Below are positions 26,874 through 34,622 of a stretch of DNA of 64,000 nucleotides, in pieces. The translations under genes were made by a program, and so were the position numbers. Each line of letters begins with the position of its first letter. Position 1 is the first letter of the stretch. The notes below the pieces were generated by a model. The model ran no database searches. It saw nothing but the letters and a program-made list of their open reading frames with translations, and had not been told where the DNA came from. The stretch spans positions 1,612,001 to 1,676,000 of the forward strand of contig NZ_LT906468.1 of the NCBI RefSeq assembly GCF_900187125.1, read 5' to 3'. The stretch comes from Sphingobacterium mizutaii. Lineage in GTDB: Bacteria; Bacteroidota; Bacteroidia; Sphingobacteriales; Sphingobacteriaceae.

Positions 26874-27857
26874 ATGTCAGAAAGAAAAGCAGAGAAAGAC
26901 CCACAAATCATAGTTCAAATCCGTGAATTTTTAGATGGCCTCAACAATAGCGGTGGCGAGCCATTGGAGACGCTGTCTCCTGAAGATGCACGTCAAGTCT
27001 TGGTTGATGCTCAAAAATCAGTGAAGGTTGACTATTCAGGGATTTCAGAATCGGAAAGAGAAATTAGCCAAGATGGTATTAAGGTCAATATCCATATCGT
27101 TAAACCAGAGAAGTCCAAAGATAAAAAGCTGCCCGTATTTATATTTATCCACGGTGGCGGCTGGATTTTAGGAGATTACCCCACCCATAGGCGCCTGGTT
27201 CGGGATTTGGTGGTAAACTCTGGTGCAGCGGCAGTTTTTGTGGATTATACGCCTTCCCCAGAAGCAAAATACCCTGTTGCCATCAATGAAATCTATGCTG
27301 CTACAAAATGGGTTTCCGAAAATGGTGATGAAATCGGAGTCGATGGTTCAAATCTAGCCATTGCCGGAAACAGCGTTGGCGGCAATATGACCGCAGTAAC
27401 CTGCCTGATGGCAAAGGATAAAGGTGGGCCGAAGATAAAGTTCCAATTGCTATTATGGCCAGTGACGGATGCAGATTTCAGCAGAGATTCCTGGAAGAAA
27501 TATGCAGAAGGAAGGTTCTTGACCTCCAATATGATGAAATGGATGTGGGATAACTATTTGCCCGAGGAAAGTAAAAGAAAAGAATACTATGCTACCCCTT
27601 TCAATGCCAGTATCGAGGAATTAAAAGGATTACCTCCAGCATTGGTTCAATTAGCTGAAAATGATATTCTTTTCGATGAAGGCTTAGCCTATGCCAGAAA
27701 ATTGGATGAAGCAGGAGTACCTACCACCATTCAAACCTATAATGGGTTTATCCATGATTATGGTTTGTTAAATCCTTTGGATCATATCCCTGCAGTAAAA
27801 TTTTCAACAGAATTGGCAGCTCTTGGTCTGAAGAAAGCCCTTTTTGGTTTGGAATAG
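26874..27857 (+). CDS. Alpha/beta hydrolase, hormone-sensitive-lipase type esterase
   Basis: 327 residues. The oxyanion motif HGGGW is at 93-97, the nucleophile Ser167 sits in GNSVGG, and the triad is completed by Asp264 (ENDILFDEG) and His294 (FIHDYG). This is the HSL/family IV carboxylesterase pattern. There is no signal peptide, so it is cytosolic and acts on short-chain esters. It is transcribed alone, diverging from the cytochrome operon, with about 205 nt between them. Confidence 0.92.
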   Translation: MSERKAEKDPQIIVQIREFLDGLNNSGGEPLETLSPEDARQVLVDAQKSVKVDYSGISESEREISQDGIKVNIHIVKPEKSKDKKLPVFIFIHGGGWILGDYPTHRRLVRDLVVNSGAAAVFVDYTPSPEAKYPVAINEIYAATKWVSENGDEIGVDGSNLAIAGNSVGGNMTAVTCLMAKDKGGPKIKFQLLLWPVTDADFSRDSWKKYAEGRFLTSNMMKWMWDNYLPEESKRKEYYATPFNASIEELKGLPPALVQLAENDILFDEGLAYARKLDEAGVPTTIQTYNGFIHDYGLLNPLDHIPAVKFSTELAALGLKKALFGLE

Positions 27858-28045
27858 GTGTAGGTAAGTTTTATTGAAAGGGGATTTCATGAGGGGCAGT
27901 TTGTCGCAAATTAGGTTTCCTTTTTCAGTGTCACCATGAGAAGTAAAAATTTGGACTAATTTTATCGGAAGGTGATGGCAGCATGTTGTCAATGAAAACA
28001 AATTAGCTTTTAGTATTTTAAAGATAGAACCCCTTTTGGGGTTCC

Positions 28046-28160
28046 ATTATTTTAGCAGGCATGGCACGTTAGCCTGGAAGTCGCGCAAAAACGATGTTCG
28101 ATTAATCGAACATCGTTTTTGCATTACCCCTATATTGTTTGAACCCATTGCTAAAATAAT
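28046..28160 (+). repeat. 115-bp palindromic element with 12-bp terminal inverted repeats, copy A
   Basis: ATTATTTTAGCA at 28046-28057 is repeated inverted at 28149-28160. The centre is a perfect 38-nt palindrome at 28085-28122 (left arm GCAAAAACGATGTTCGATT). A short hairpin flanks each end (28027-28044 and about 28161-28178). It has the look of a MITE or REPIN with no coding capacity. The homologous element at 48759-48873 is exactly the same length. Confidence 0.85.
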
Positions 28161-28238
28161 TCTGCCCTTCCAGGGCAGTAATTCGCAAAACAGCATTCCT
28201 ATTCCGGTGTCAAACTAAGGCACGAAGTTTCTCAGAAC

Positions 28239-28556
28239 TATACAAACCATGATTGTATTGGCGTACAGGTCCTTCAAACTACGTGCACAACCATGGGGTC
28301 ATCCTGACGCAGGAAGGATCTCGGAGGTATACAAACATTGATTGTTTTGGCGTACATTTCTTCAAACCTCGTTAACAACTCTGGAGTCATCCTGACGAAG
28401 GAAGGATCTCGGAGTTATACAAACAATGATTGTATTGGCGTACAGTTCTTCAAACCTCGTTAACAACTCTGGGGTCATCCTGAGAAGTAGGAAGGATCTC
28501 GGACCATACAAACCATGATTGTATTGGCGTACAGGTCCTCCATCAAAGATGGAGGA
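28239..28556 (+). repeat. Tandem 88-89-bp repeat units, copy A
   Basis: Units begin at TATACAAAC 28239, 28328 and 28416 and at CATACAAAC 28505 (89, 88, 89 bp; the last is partial). Each holds GATTGTATTGGCGTACA or a close variant, a CTTCAAAC block, and GTCATCCTGA ending in GGAAGGATCTCGGA. The last unit ends in a perfect 9-bp hairpin (28536-28556). Confidence 0.85.
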
Positions 28557-28748
28557 TGACAAAATGTTGTGGACATTTACATACAGATTCTTCACTATTC
28601 GTTCAGAATTGGAAGTGTCCCAGAGAGGGATTCAGAGCGCAGCGAAGAATCTATTTTTTTATTTTTTTTAAGGATTGCTGTCATCCCGAAATCGTAAGAT
28701 GAGGGAACTATTTTTTATTGATTTGACCCCTTTAAAGTGGATTTTCAG

Positions 28749-28880
28749 AAAAATATTTCACCCCCGCTAGGGGTTGTACGGATGACGAATTAGCCTTCTA
28801 CAAAGATTTCACCCCTTCCAGGGGTTATCCGGTAAACGGTACATTTTTCTACAAAGATTTCACCCCCTCTGGGGGTTGCC
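28749..28880 (+). repeat. Three hairpin modules of the ATTTCACCCC...GGGGTT type
   Basis: Three short modules, each with an A-rich lead, ATTTCACCCC, a variable 3-5 nt loop and a GGGGTT arm, lie at about 28753, 28798 and 28849; the last two start CTACAAAGATTTC and are 51 bp apart. A related module in reverse orientation is at about 48190-48215, next to copy B of the composite repeat. Confidence 0.7.
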
Positions 28881-28913
28881 TGCCTAAGTAAACAATGCTC
28901 CTTCGTCGGTTTG

Positions 28914-29185
28914 GTTACTTTTGGGCTCCAAAAGTAACAGAGAATTTTTGGCATCTCGACGGTTATCGAAGCCGAGATGCCGCTCGATGTTCATCTCGAC
29001 GGGTATCCACAGATGCCGAGAAGCCGCTCGATGTTCCTTTGAGATATAGAAAAATATCCTACCTAGCCTCCTCAACTTTCGATTTTAAAACAGGTTATTA
29101 TCCTGACCTGCTTCGAGACTTATTCGAGGCATGTTCGAGAATTATTTTATCCAGTTCGGCGTTTTCCGAATATGCCTCGAATAAG
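28914..29185. repeat. Cluster of further inverted and direct repeats in the non-coding island
   Basis: Seen here: a perfect 11-bp hairpin GTTACTTTTGG with a GCT loop (28914-28938); GGCATCTCG/CGAGATGCC (28950-28981); GCCGCTCGATGTTC twice (28979-28992 and 29023-29036); and a 14-bp inverted repeat CTTATTCGAGGCAT (29119-29132 with 29172-29185). Open frames across this stretch are made of the repeats. From 29190 to 29368 I see only AT-rich leader sequence for the next gene. Confidence 0.7.
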
Positions 29186-29368
29186 GTCAAGGCAATCATC
29201 GAAATTTATTAAGAAATCTTCCAATTCAGCTCAAAATGAACTTGAAGTATTTTGGGCGACATCCTAAATTATCTACAAATTCCCATAAATCTTTATTAAA
29301 TTGAATGACCAAGAAACTATTAAGATTAAACATTCAACGGAAATAATTATTGTACATAAAGGCTGCGT

Positions 29369-30118
29369 ATGGAACATTGGGAGTTGCTGTTAATTTTTCT
29401 GATAATCGCTTTTGTGTATTCATCTGTTGGATTTGGAGGCGGTTCAAGTTACTTGGCGGTATTGGCCATGTATAGCTTGCCTTATCAGGAGATTAGACTT
29501 ACAGCACTGATCTGCAATGTGATCGTGGTTGTTGGAGGAGTCATCATCTATCTCAGGAATAAGCAGGTTGATTGGCGCAAAATCCTGCCACTAACCTTGA
29601 TCAGTGTTCCGATGGCGTATTTAGGCGCCATCATGAAATTAAGCCAAGAAACCTTCTTCATGATCTTAGGCTTTACCTTAATCCTTGCTGCGGTATTGTT
29701 GTGGGTCCAAACAGATAAAAAAACGAATGAAGAAAGGAAAGATTATTTCAAACCAAGTTTGGTCCAAAACAGTTTATTAGGTGGAGGGATTGGTTTTTTG
29801 TCTGGATTGGTGGGGATAGGGGGCGGAATATTTTTATCACCATTGCTCAATTTAATAAAATGGGATACCGCCAAGAAGATTGCAGCAACTTCCAGCGTAT
29901 TTATTCTGGTTAATTCTATATCTGGAATCGCTGGGCAGTTTTCAAAACTATCTGTCGAGATGAATTTCTCTAGGATTGGGATTTTATGTCTTTCCGTTTT
30001 TATAGGAGGGCAGATCGGATCTAGGATGTCCATTAAATGGAACCCATTAATAGTGAAAAGAATGACAGCAGCTCTTGTTTTTATAGCTGGAATAAACGTA
30101 TTGATTAAATATTGGTAA
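29369..30118 (+). CDS. TauE/SafE family anion permease
   Basis: 249 residues, about seven to eight membrane helices in two homologous halves, each with the Gly-rich hallmark: FGGGSSYLAVLAMY in the first half and GLVGIGGGIFLSPLL in the second. Family members move sulfite, sulfoacetate, taurine-related and other small anions. It is 11 nt ahead of moaD, so it is the likely first gene of the Moco operon. Substrates that would fit the context are a sulfur oxyanion or molybdate. No ModABC system is encoded in the window. Family assignment is firm, substrate is open. Confidence 0.88.
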   Translation: MEHWELLLIFLIIAFVYSSVGFGGGSSYLAVLAMYSLPYQEIRLTALICNVIVVVGGVIIYLRNKQVDWRKILPLTLISVPMAYLGAIMKLSQETFFMILGFTLILAAVLLWVQTDKKTNEERKDYFKPSLVQNSLLGGGIGFLSGLVGIGGGIFLSPLLNLIKWDTAKKIAATSSVFILVNSISGIAGQFSKLSVEMNFSRIGILCLSVFIGGQIGSRMSIKWNPLIVKRMTAALVFIAGINVLIKYW

Positions 30119-30129
30119 AATAGAATGGC

Positions 30130-30372
30130 ATGAAGATTACAGTGTTGGGTTTTGGAATAGCAAAAGATATATTTGGTTCATCAGAGATTCATCTGGAAGT
30201 AAATGAAGGTTTGAATGTCAGTGATTTAAGATCTGTTCTTGAGGAGGGATATCCTCAGCTAAACAAACTTAAATCCTATATGCTTGCCATTGATGAAGAG
30301 TATGCTGAAGATTCACAAATAATAAACAGTGGAAATGAAATTGCAGTGATTCCACCAGTTAGTGGAGGCTAA
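30130..30372 (+). CDS. moaD: Molybdopterin synthase small subunit MoaD
   Basis: 80 residues with the ubiquitin-like MoaD/ThiS fold and the essential C-terminal Gly-Gly (VIPPVSGG), which is adenylated by MoeB and then thiocarboxylated to deliver sulfur to precursor Z. Size is normal. The start codon of moaE lies one nucleotide after its stop. The activating enzyme MoeB is encoded in the facing operon at 35541-36575. Confidence 0.9.
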   Translation: MKITVLGFGIAKDIFGSSEIHLEVNEGLNVSDLRSVLEEGYPQLNKLKSYMLAIDEEYAEDSQIINSGNEIAVIPPVSGG

Positions 30373-30373
30373 T

Positions 30374-30790
30374 ATGATAGAGGTAAAGATATCGGCAGAT
30401 GAACTTGATATAGTAAGTTGCTTAGCTATTTCAAAGGATCTTGAAAGTGGAGGAATAGCTTCTTTTATAGGTTCAGTGCGCAACCATAGTAAAGGAAAAG
30501 CAGTGGTCCGGCTGGACTTTGAATGTTATGAAGCCATGGCGATAAAGGAAATGCGGAAAATTGCAGAGGCTGCCATTTCAAAATATGCCGTCCGCAATAT
30601 TGTGATTCAGCATAGAGTAGGGACATTATATCCTGGTGAGGTCGCGGTGATCATTGTGGTCAACGATGGACATCGGGATTCTGTTTTTGATGCTTGTCGA
30701 TTTATTATTGACAGCTTGAAGCAAACGGTGCCCATTTGGAAAAAGGAAATCTTTGAAAATGGGGAAGAATGGGTGTCAGCTCATCCTTAG
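30374..30790 (+). CDS. moaE: Molybdopterin synthase catalytic subunit MoaE
   Basis: 138 residues from ATG 30374; an upstream GTG at 30362 overlaps moaD and is not needed. MoaE motifs: FIGSVRNHSKGK near residue 30, LDFECYEAMA, the H-R-V-G-x-L-x-P-G-E block, and PIWKKE near the C-terminus, where the Lys residues contact the MoaD tail. With MoaD it converts cyclic pyranopterin monophosphate to molybdopterin. fdhD follows 46 nt later. Confidence 0.93.
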   Translation: MIEVKISADELDIVSCLAISKDLESGGIASFIGSVRNHSKGKAVVRLDFECYEAMAIKEMRKIAEAAISKYAVRNIVIQHRVGTLYPGEVAVIIVVNDGHRDSVFDACRFIIDSLKQTVPIWKKEIFENGEEWVSAHP

Positions 30791-30836
30791 GAAGAGGGAT
30801 TAATTTCGTATATTTAATAGATTAGACTGTACGGTG

Positions 30837-31712
30837 ATGAATGTAGAAGCCTTGAAAAACAATTCCATTGAGAAACTTGAGATCATTAAAGTAAAAGAAA
30901 AGAGCGGAAGTTCTTTTGTGGATGATGTTTCTGTGGAAGAACCTTTGGAAATCAAGGTTCGGTATGGAGAGGAGTCTGAAATGAAGACCAAGAACCTATC
31001 GGTTACCATGCGGACGCCGGGAAATGATATAGAGCTCGCTGCGGGTTTTCTGTTTACGGAAGGGATTATTTCCAATCTGGGCCAAATCAAGACCATTGAA
31101 CATGCTAAATCTGAATGTTCCAGAAACAATGAGAACAGTATTGTTGTTGAACTTGTAGCTGGATATATTCCAGATTTAATGAACGTGGACCGGAATTTCT
31201 ATACCACTTCAAGTTGTGGTGTCTGTGGGAAGGGTTCTATCGAGTCTATCCGGACGGTCAGCACCTTTCAGTCCATGTCGAAAAAGACGTTAAACATTGA
31301 ATTGGACGTCTTGTATCAACTATCTGAAAAACTGAGGTCCTTACAGGATAATTTTAGCTCTACAGGAGGGATCCATGCTTCCGGCATATTCGATATAGAG
31401 GCGAATCTCTTTGGGCTGCGGGAGGATGTAGGTAGACATAATGCCTTGGACAAACTGATCGGATATTTTCTTTTGAAAGATCAGTTGCCCTTGAGGGAAA
31501 GGATTTTGGTCTTGAGTGGTCGGGCAAGTTTTGAATTGGTTCAAAAAGCTGCCATGGCAGGTATTCCAGTTATTGCAGCGATTGGTGCACCTTCAAGCCT
31601 TGCGATCAAGCTTGCGAAAGAGTTTGATATTAGTTTGTTGGGTTTCCTGGGGAAAAATAGATTCAATATCTATCATCAGGGAGCAAATTTGACTATTAAA
31701 AATTTATCATGA
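30837..31712 (+). CDS. fdhD: Formate dehydrogenase accessory sulfurtransferase FdhD
   Basis: 291 residues from ATG 30837 (GTG 30834 also in frame). FdhD delivers sulfur to the Mo centre of FdhF-type enzymes before cofactor insertion. The redox/persulfide motif CGVC (Cys127, Cys130) is present, as are TPGNDIELAAGFLFTEG and the REDVGRHNALDKLIG signature. Its stop overlaps the next ATG by 4 nt, and the probable client enzyme (YdeP-type) is two genes downstream. Confidence 0.94.
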   Translation: MNVEALKNNSIEKLEIIKVKEKSGSSFVDDVSVEEPLEIKVRYGEESEMKTKNLSVTMRTPGNDIELAAGFLFTEGIISNLGQIKTIEHAKSECSRNNENSIVVELVAGYIPDLMNVDRNFYTTSSCGVCGKGSIESIRTVSTFQSMSKKTLNIELDVLYQLSEKLRSLQDNFSSTGGIHASGIFDIEANLFGLREDVGRHNALDKLIGYFLLKDQLPLRERILVLSGRASFELVQKAAMAGIPVIAAIGAPSSLAIKLAKEFDISLLGFLGKNRFNIYHQGANLTIKNLS

Positions 31713-32059
31713 AAATTAGAATAAAAGATAATTCTGTACGGATTCGATTGACACAATCGGAAGTAAATTCGCTATACCAAGATGGAAATATTTCGAGCAA
31801 AACCGAGTTTTTGGAAAAATCCTTTGTTTATGCTGTGGAAAAGGCGGAGGTGTCAGAATTATCAGTAGAATATGTCGATAATAAAATTACCTTGAAAATT
31901 CCTGTAAGTATGTTGGAGCAACTGTATTCAACTGATATCGTAGGTTTTGAAGGGGTTACAGGGAAAGTAAAGTTGTTGATAGAAAAGGATTTTGTGTGTT
32001 TGGACAATACTTTGGAAGACCAAAGCGACAATTATCCGAATCCGAATATGATATGTTAA
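31709..32059 (+). CDS. Small conserved-looking protein between fdhD and the molybdoenzyme
   Basis: 116 residues beginning MKIRIKDNSVRIRLTQSEV, an alternating basic/hydrophobic start that suggests a beta-rich fold, with one Cys in the middle of the C-terminal third and one at the very end. No signal or membrane segment. I do not recognise a characterised function. The 4-nt overlap with fdhD and 22-nt gap to the FdhF/YdeP gene make a role in maturing or regulating that enzyme plausible. Confidence 0.75.
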   Translation: MKIRIKDNSVRIRLTQSEVNSLYQDGNISSKTEFLEKSFVYAVEKAEVSELSVEYVDNKITLKIPVSMLEQLYSTDIVGFEGVTGKVKLLIEKDFVCLDNTLEDQSDNYPNPNMIC

Positions 32060-32081
32060 GCAGCTCTAAAATCACACGGCT

Positions 32082-34475
32082 ATGGAAGAACTAGATAAAA
32101 ATTTGATCGAGCAGGAGATAAAAACGGAACCTAGTGCGGAAAATCCCTTTAGGTTGTTGGATCTAAAACTGACACCTGTTGAGAAGAAAGCGGCTGGGAT
32201 CCCGGCGGTTTTGGCAGTATTCAGTGATTTATTTGAGGAGAAAGCTGTAGTACGTGCAGGTCGGGCCTTGTTTAAAATGAATCAGATGGATGGTTTTGAC
32301 TGTCCGAGCTGTGCTTGGCCGGATCCTGATGATGAGCGTTCGGTTCTAGGTGAATATTGCGAGAATGGTGCAAAAGCTTTGGCAGAGGAAGCTACAAGTA
32401 AGCGTGTTACTCCCCAGTTTTTTAAGGAAAATTCTGTCGCTGATCTTGCCCAATTGGATGATTACCAAATAGGGAAGATGGGCAGATTAACCGACCCGAT
32501 GTTTTTGCCAGAAGGGGCAACCCATTATCAACCCATCAGTTGGGATGATGCTTTTAAAAAGATCGCATCCCATTTAAATGCACTGGAATCACCTGATCAA
32601 GCGGCGTTTTATACCTCGGGAAGAACCAGTAACGAGGCATCTTTTGTCTACCAATTATTTGCCAAGGAATTTGGAACCAATAACATGCCTGACTGTTCTA
32701 ATATGTGCCATGAAACTTCAGGTTCTGCCTTAAGGCCTACGATCGGTATTGGTAAAGGGACAGTGACCTTAGAAGATTTTTATGACACGGATGTTATTGT
32801 CATCATTGGACAAAATCCAGGGACGAATGCGCCTCGAATGATGAGTGCATTGGCAAAAGGGAAAAAGAATGGAGCAAAGATCATTGCCATCAATCCATTA
32901 CCTGAAGCCGGTCTAATGGGATTTGTAGATCCTCAGAGTGTGATGGGCGTTTTGGAAGGTGGAGTTAAGCTAGCTGATCTTTATTTACCTGTTAAGATCA
33001 ATGGAGATATGGCCCTTCTGAAGGCAATCGAAATGCTCTTGATTGATTTTGAAAAGAAGAATCCAGGTTCGGTATTCGATGAACAATTTATTGAAAATAA
33101 AACTGTTGGTTATGATGAGTTCTTGCAACAGTTCAAAGATTATGATCTGGATGAGTTAGCTAAAGAAGCTGCTGTTGACAAGGATCTGATCTATGAAGCT
33201 GCAGCAATGATTGCTTTCAAGAAACGAATTATTATCAGCTGGGGAATGGGGCTGACCCAACAACCTAATGGTGTAGACATGATTCGTGAAATCCTGAATA
33301 TCTTGCTGTTGAAAGGAAGTATCGGTATTCCCGGAGCTGGAGTTTGTCCGGTACGCGGACATAGCAATGTACAAGGGAATAGGACGATGTTGATCGATGA
33401 AAAGCCTTCCAATGAACAATTGGATAGAATTGAGAATTTCTACGGATTTCAGGTGCCTAGAAAGCATGGTTATGATGTAGTGCGCGCCATTAAAGCGATG
33501 CATGAAGAAAAAATAAAATTTATGTTCTGTATGGGTGGGAATTTCCTTTCCGCTACACCTGATACAACTTATACTGCAAATGCCTTGCGCAAACTTAATC
33601 TTTTGGTCTGTGTGTCTACCAAACTTAATAGGGGGCATTTGGTACATGGGAAAGAGGCTTTGATCCTGCCGACTTATGGACGAAGCGATAAGGATATTGT
33701 AAATGGCGTTCTTCAGATTATTTCTACCGAAAACTCTATGGGTGTCGTTCAACAGTCCAAGGGAATGTTGGATGCGGTCTCAGATAACTTGATCAATGAG
33801 ACACAGATTGTTTGCAGAATGGCTATGGAGACCTTAGGTAATCGTTCTGTGGTGAATTGGAAACGATATCATGACAGTTACGATGCAGTCAGGGATGATA
33901 TAGAACAATGTATTCCGGGCTTTGATAATTACAATGTACGCGTTCGGGAAAAAGGAGGGTTTTACTTACCTAATGAGGCGCGCGATAAACAATATTTCGC
34001 TAAGAAATTAGAGGGTAGGGCACCATTTACTTTAACTGAGATTCCAGATAATACCTTGGCCGATGATGAATATATGATGGCAACCACTAGGACACATGAT
34101 CAGTTCAATACGACAATTTATGGATTGGATGATCGTTATCGTGGCATTAAAAATGAGCGCCGGGTTATTTTTATGAACCAGAAGGATATTGATAAAGCAG
34201 GCCTCAAAGCCGGAGATAAAGTGGATCTTTATAATTTTGATGATGGTATTGAGCGTGTTGCCCCATTATTTATCATCGTATCTTATCAGATTCCTGAAAA
34301 GAATACGGTAACCTATTTCCCAGAGACCAATGTGCTAGTTTCCGTGAATAACGTGGTTAAAGAGAGTAATATGCCAGCATCAAAATATGTGAAAATCAAA
34401 ATTAAGCCACATGATCCAGCAGTTTACAAAAAGGTAGATCAAATGTTGTATCAAGGTGCTATTCAAAGGCCATAG
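32082..34475 (+). CDS. FdhF/YdeP family molybdopterin oxidoreductase
   Basis: 797 residues of the DMSO-reductase superfamily, YdeP-like branch. FDCPSCAWPD gives Cys74 and Cys77 and Cys93 follows, suitable for an N-terminal Fe-S cluster. NMCHETSG is the conserved loop where some formate dehydrogenases carry selenocysteine or Cys; no in-frame TGA is present. IGQNPGTNAPRM and the C-terminal molydopterin-dinucleotide-binding domain (RTHDQFNTTIYG) are clear. No signal peptide, so cytosolic. E. coli YdeP is linked to acid resistance; the reaction of the branch is poorly known. The surrounding genes supply its cofactor. Confidence 0.92.
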   Translation: MEELDKNLIEQEIKTEPSAENPFRLLDLKLTPVEKKAAGIPAVLAVFSDLFEEKAVVRAGRALFKMNQMDGFDCPSCAWPDPDDERSVLGEYCENGAKALAEEATSKRVTPQFFKENSVADLAQLDDYQIGKMGRLTDPMFLPEGATHYQPISWDDAFKKIASHLNALESPDQAAFYTSGRTSNEASFVYQLFAKEFGTNNMPDCSNMCHETSGSALRPTIGIGKGTVTLEDFYDTDVIVIIGQNPGTNAPRMMSALAKGKKNGAKIIAINPLPEAGLMGFVDPQSVMGVLEGGVKLADLYLPVKINGDMALLKAIEMLLIDFEKKNPGSVFDEQFIENKTVGYDEFLQQFKDYDLDELAKEAAVDKDLIYEAAAMIAFKKRIIISWGMGLTQQPNGVDMIREILNILLLKGSIGIPGAGVCPVRGHSNVQGNRTMLIDEKPSNEQLDRIENFYGFQVPRKHGYDVVRAIKAMHEEKIKFMFCMGGNFLSATPDTTYTANALRKLNLLVCVSTKLNRGHLVHGKEALILPTYGRSDKDIVNGVLQIISTENSMGVVQQSKGMLDAVSDNLINETQIVCRMAMETLGNRSVVNWKRYHDSYDAVRDDIEQCIPGFDNYNVRVREKGGFYLPNEARDKQYFAKKLEGRAPFTLTEIPDNTLADDEYMMATTRTHDQFNTTIYGLDDRYRGIKNERRVIFMNQKDIDKAGLKAGDKVDLYNFDDGIERVAPLFIIVSYQIPEKNTVTYFPETNVLVSVNNVVKESNMPASKYVKIKIKPHDPAVYKKVDQMLYQGAIQRP

Positions 34476-34622
34476 TTGGGGAACATAATAAAAGGAAATA
34501 AATTGGAGAGAAGCTAGGATTAAGGCTACCTTTGGGAAGAGAAATTCTTGCTAAATCCAAGTGCAGGAATGATCCTTAGAATTTCGAAACGCTGATTTAA
34601 TTCTGCTAAGATTTAAAATAAT

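Larger units (their letters stand above)
27945..28775 (+). repeat. Composite intergenic repeat, copy A
   Basis: About 830 bp of non-coding repeat DNA with an ordered set of modules: a 70-nt conserved leader, a GAACCCC hairpin, a 115-bp palindromic element, a second hairpin, three and a half units of an 88-89-bp tandem repeat, and a tail containing GTCATCCCGAA and AGATTCTTCAC blocks. The same modules occur in the same order, on the opposite strand, at 48190-48972. The whole gap 27858-29368 is non-coding by my reading; small open frames in it run through the repeats. Confidence 0.85.

Noticed and set aside
28239..28556. CRISPR array
   Set aside because: Unit length of 88-89 bp with the whole unit conserved; no alternation of short repeat and unique spacer, and no cas genes.
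28362..28595. 77-codon minus-strand frame over the 88-bp repeats
   Set aside because: Open only because the tandem repeat period keeps stops out of one frame; peptide repeats follow the DNA repeats.
28895..29212. 105-codon plus-strand frame in the non-coding island
   Set aside because: It is built from hairpins and direct repeats, for example GCCGCTCGATGTTC twice, and has no protein-like pattern.
33156..33752. 198-codon minus-strand frame within the molybdoenzyme gene
   Set aside because: Antisense shadow of a conserved coding region; no motif.
32082..34475. Selenocysteine-containing formate dehydrogenase
   Set aside because: No in-frame TGA exists in the gene; the loop residue is an ordinary codon and the overall match is to the YdeP-like branch.
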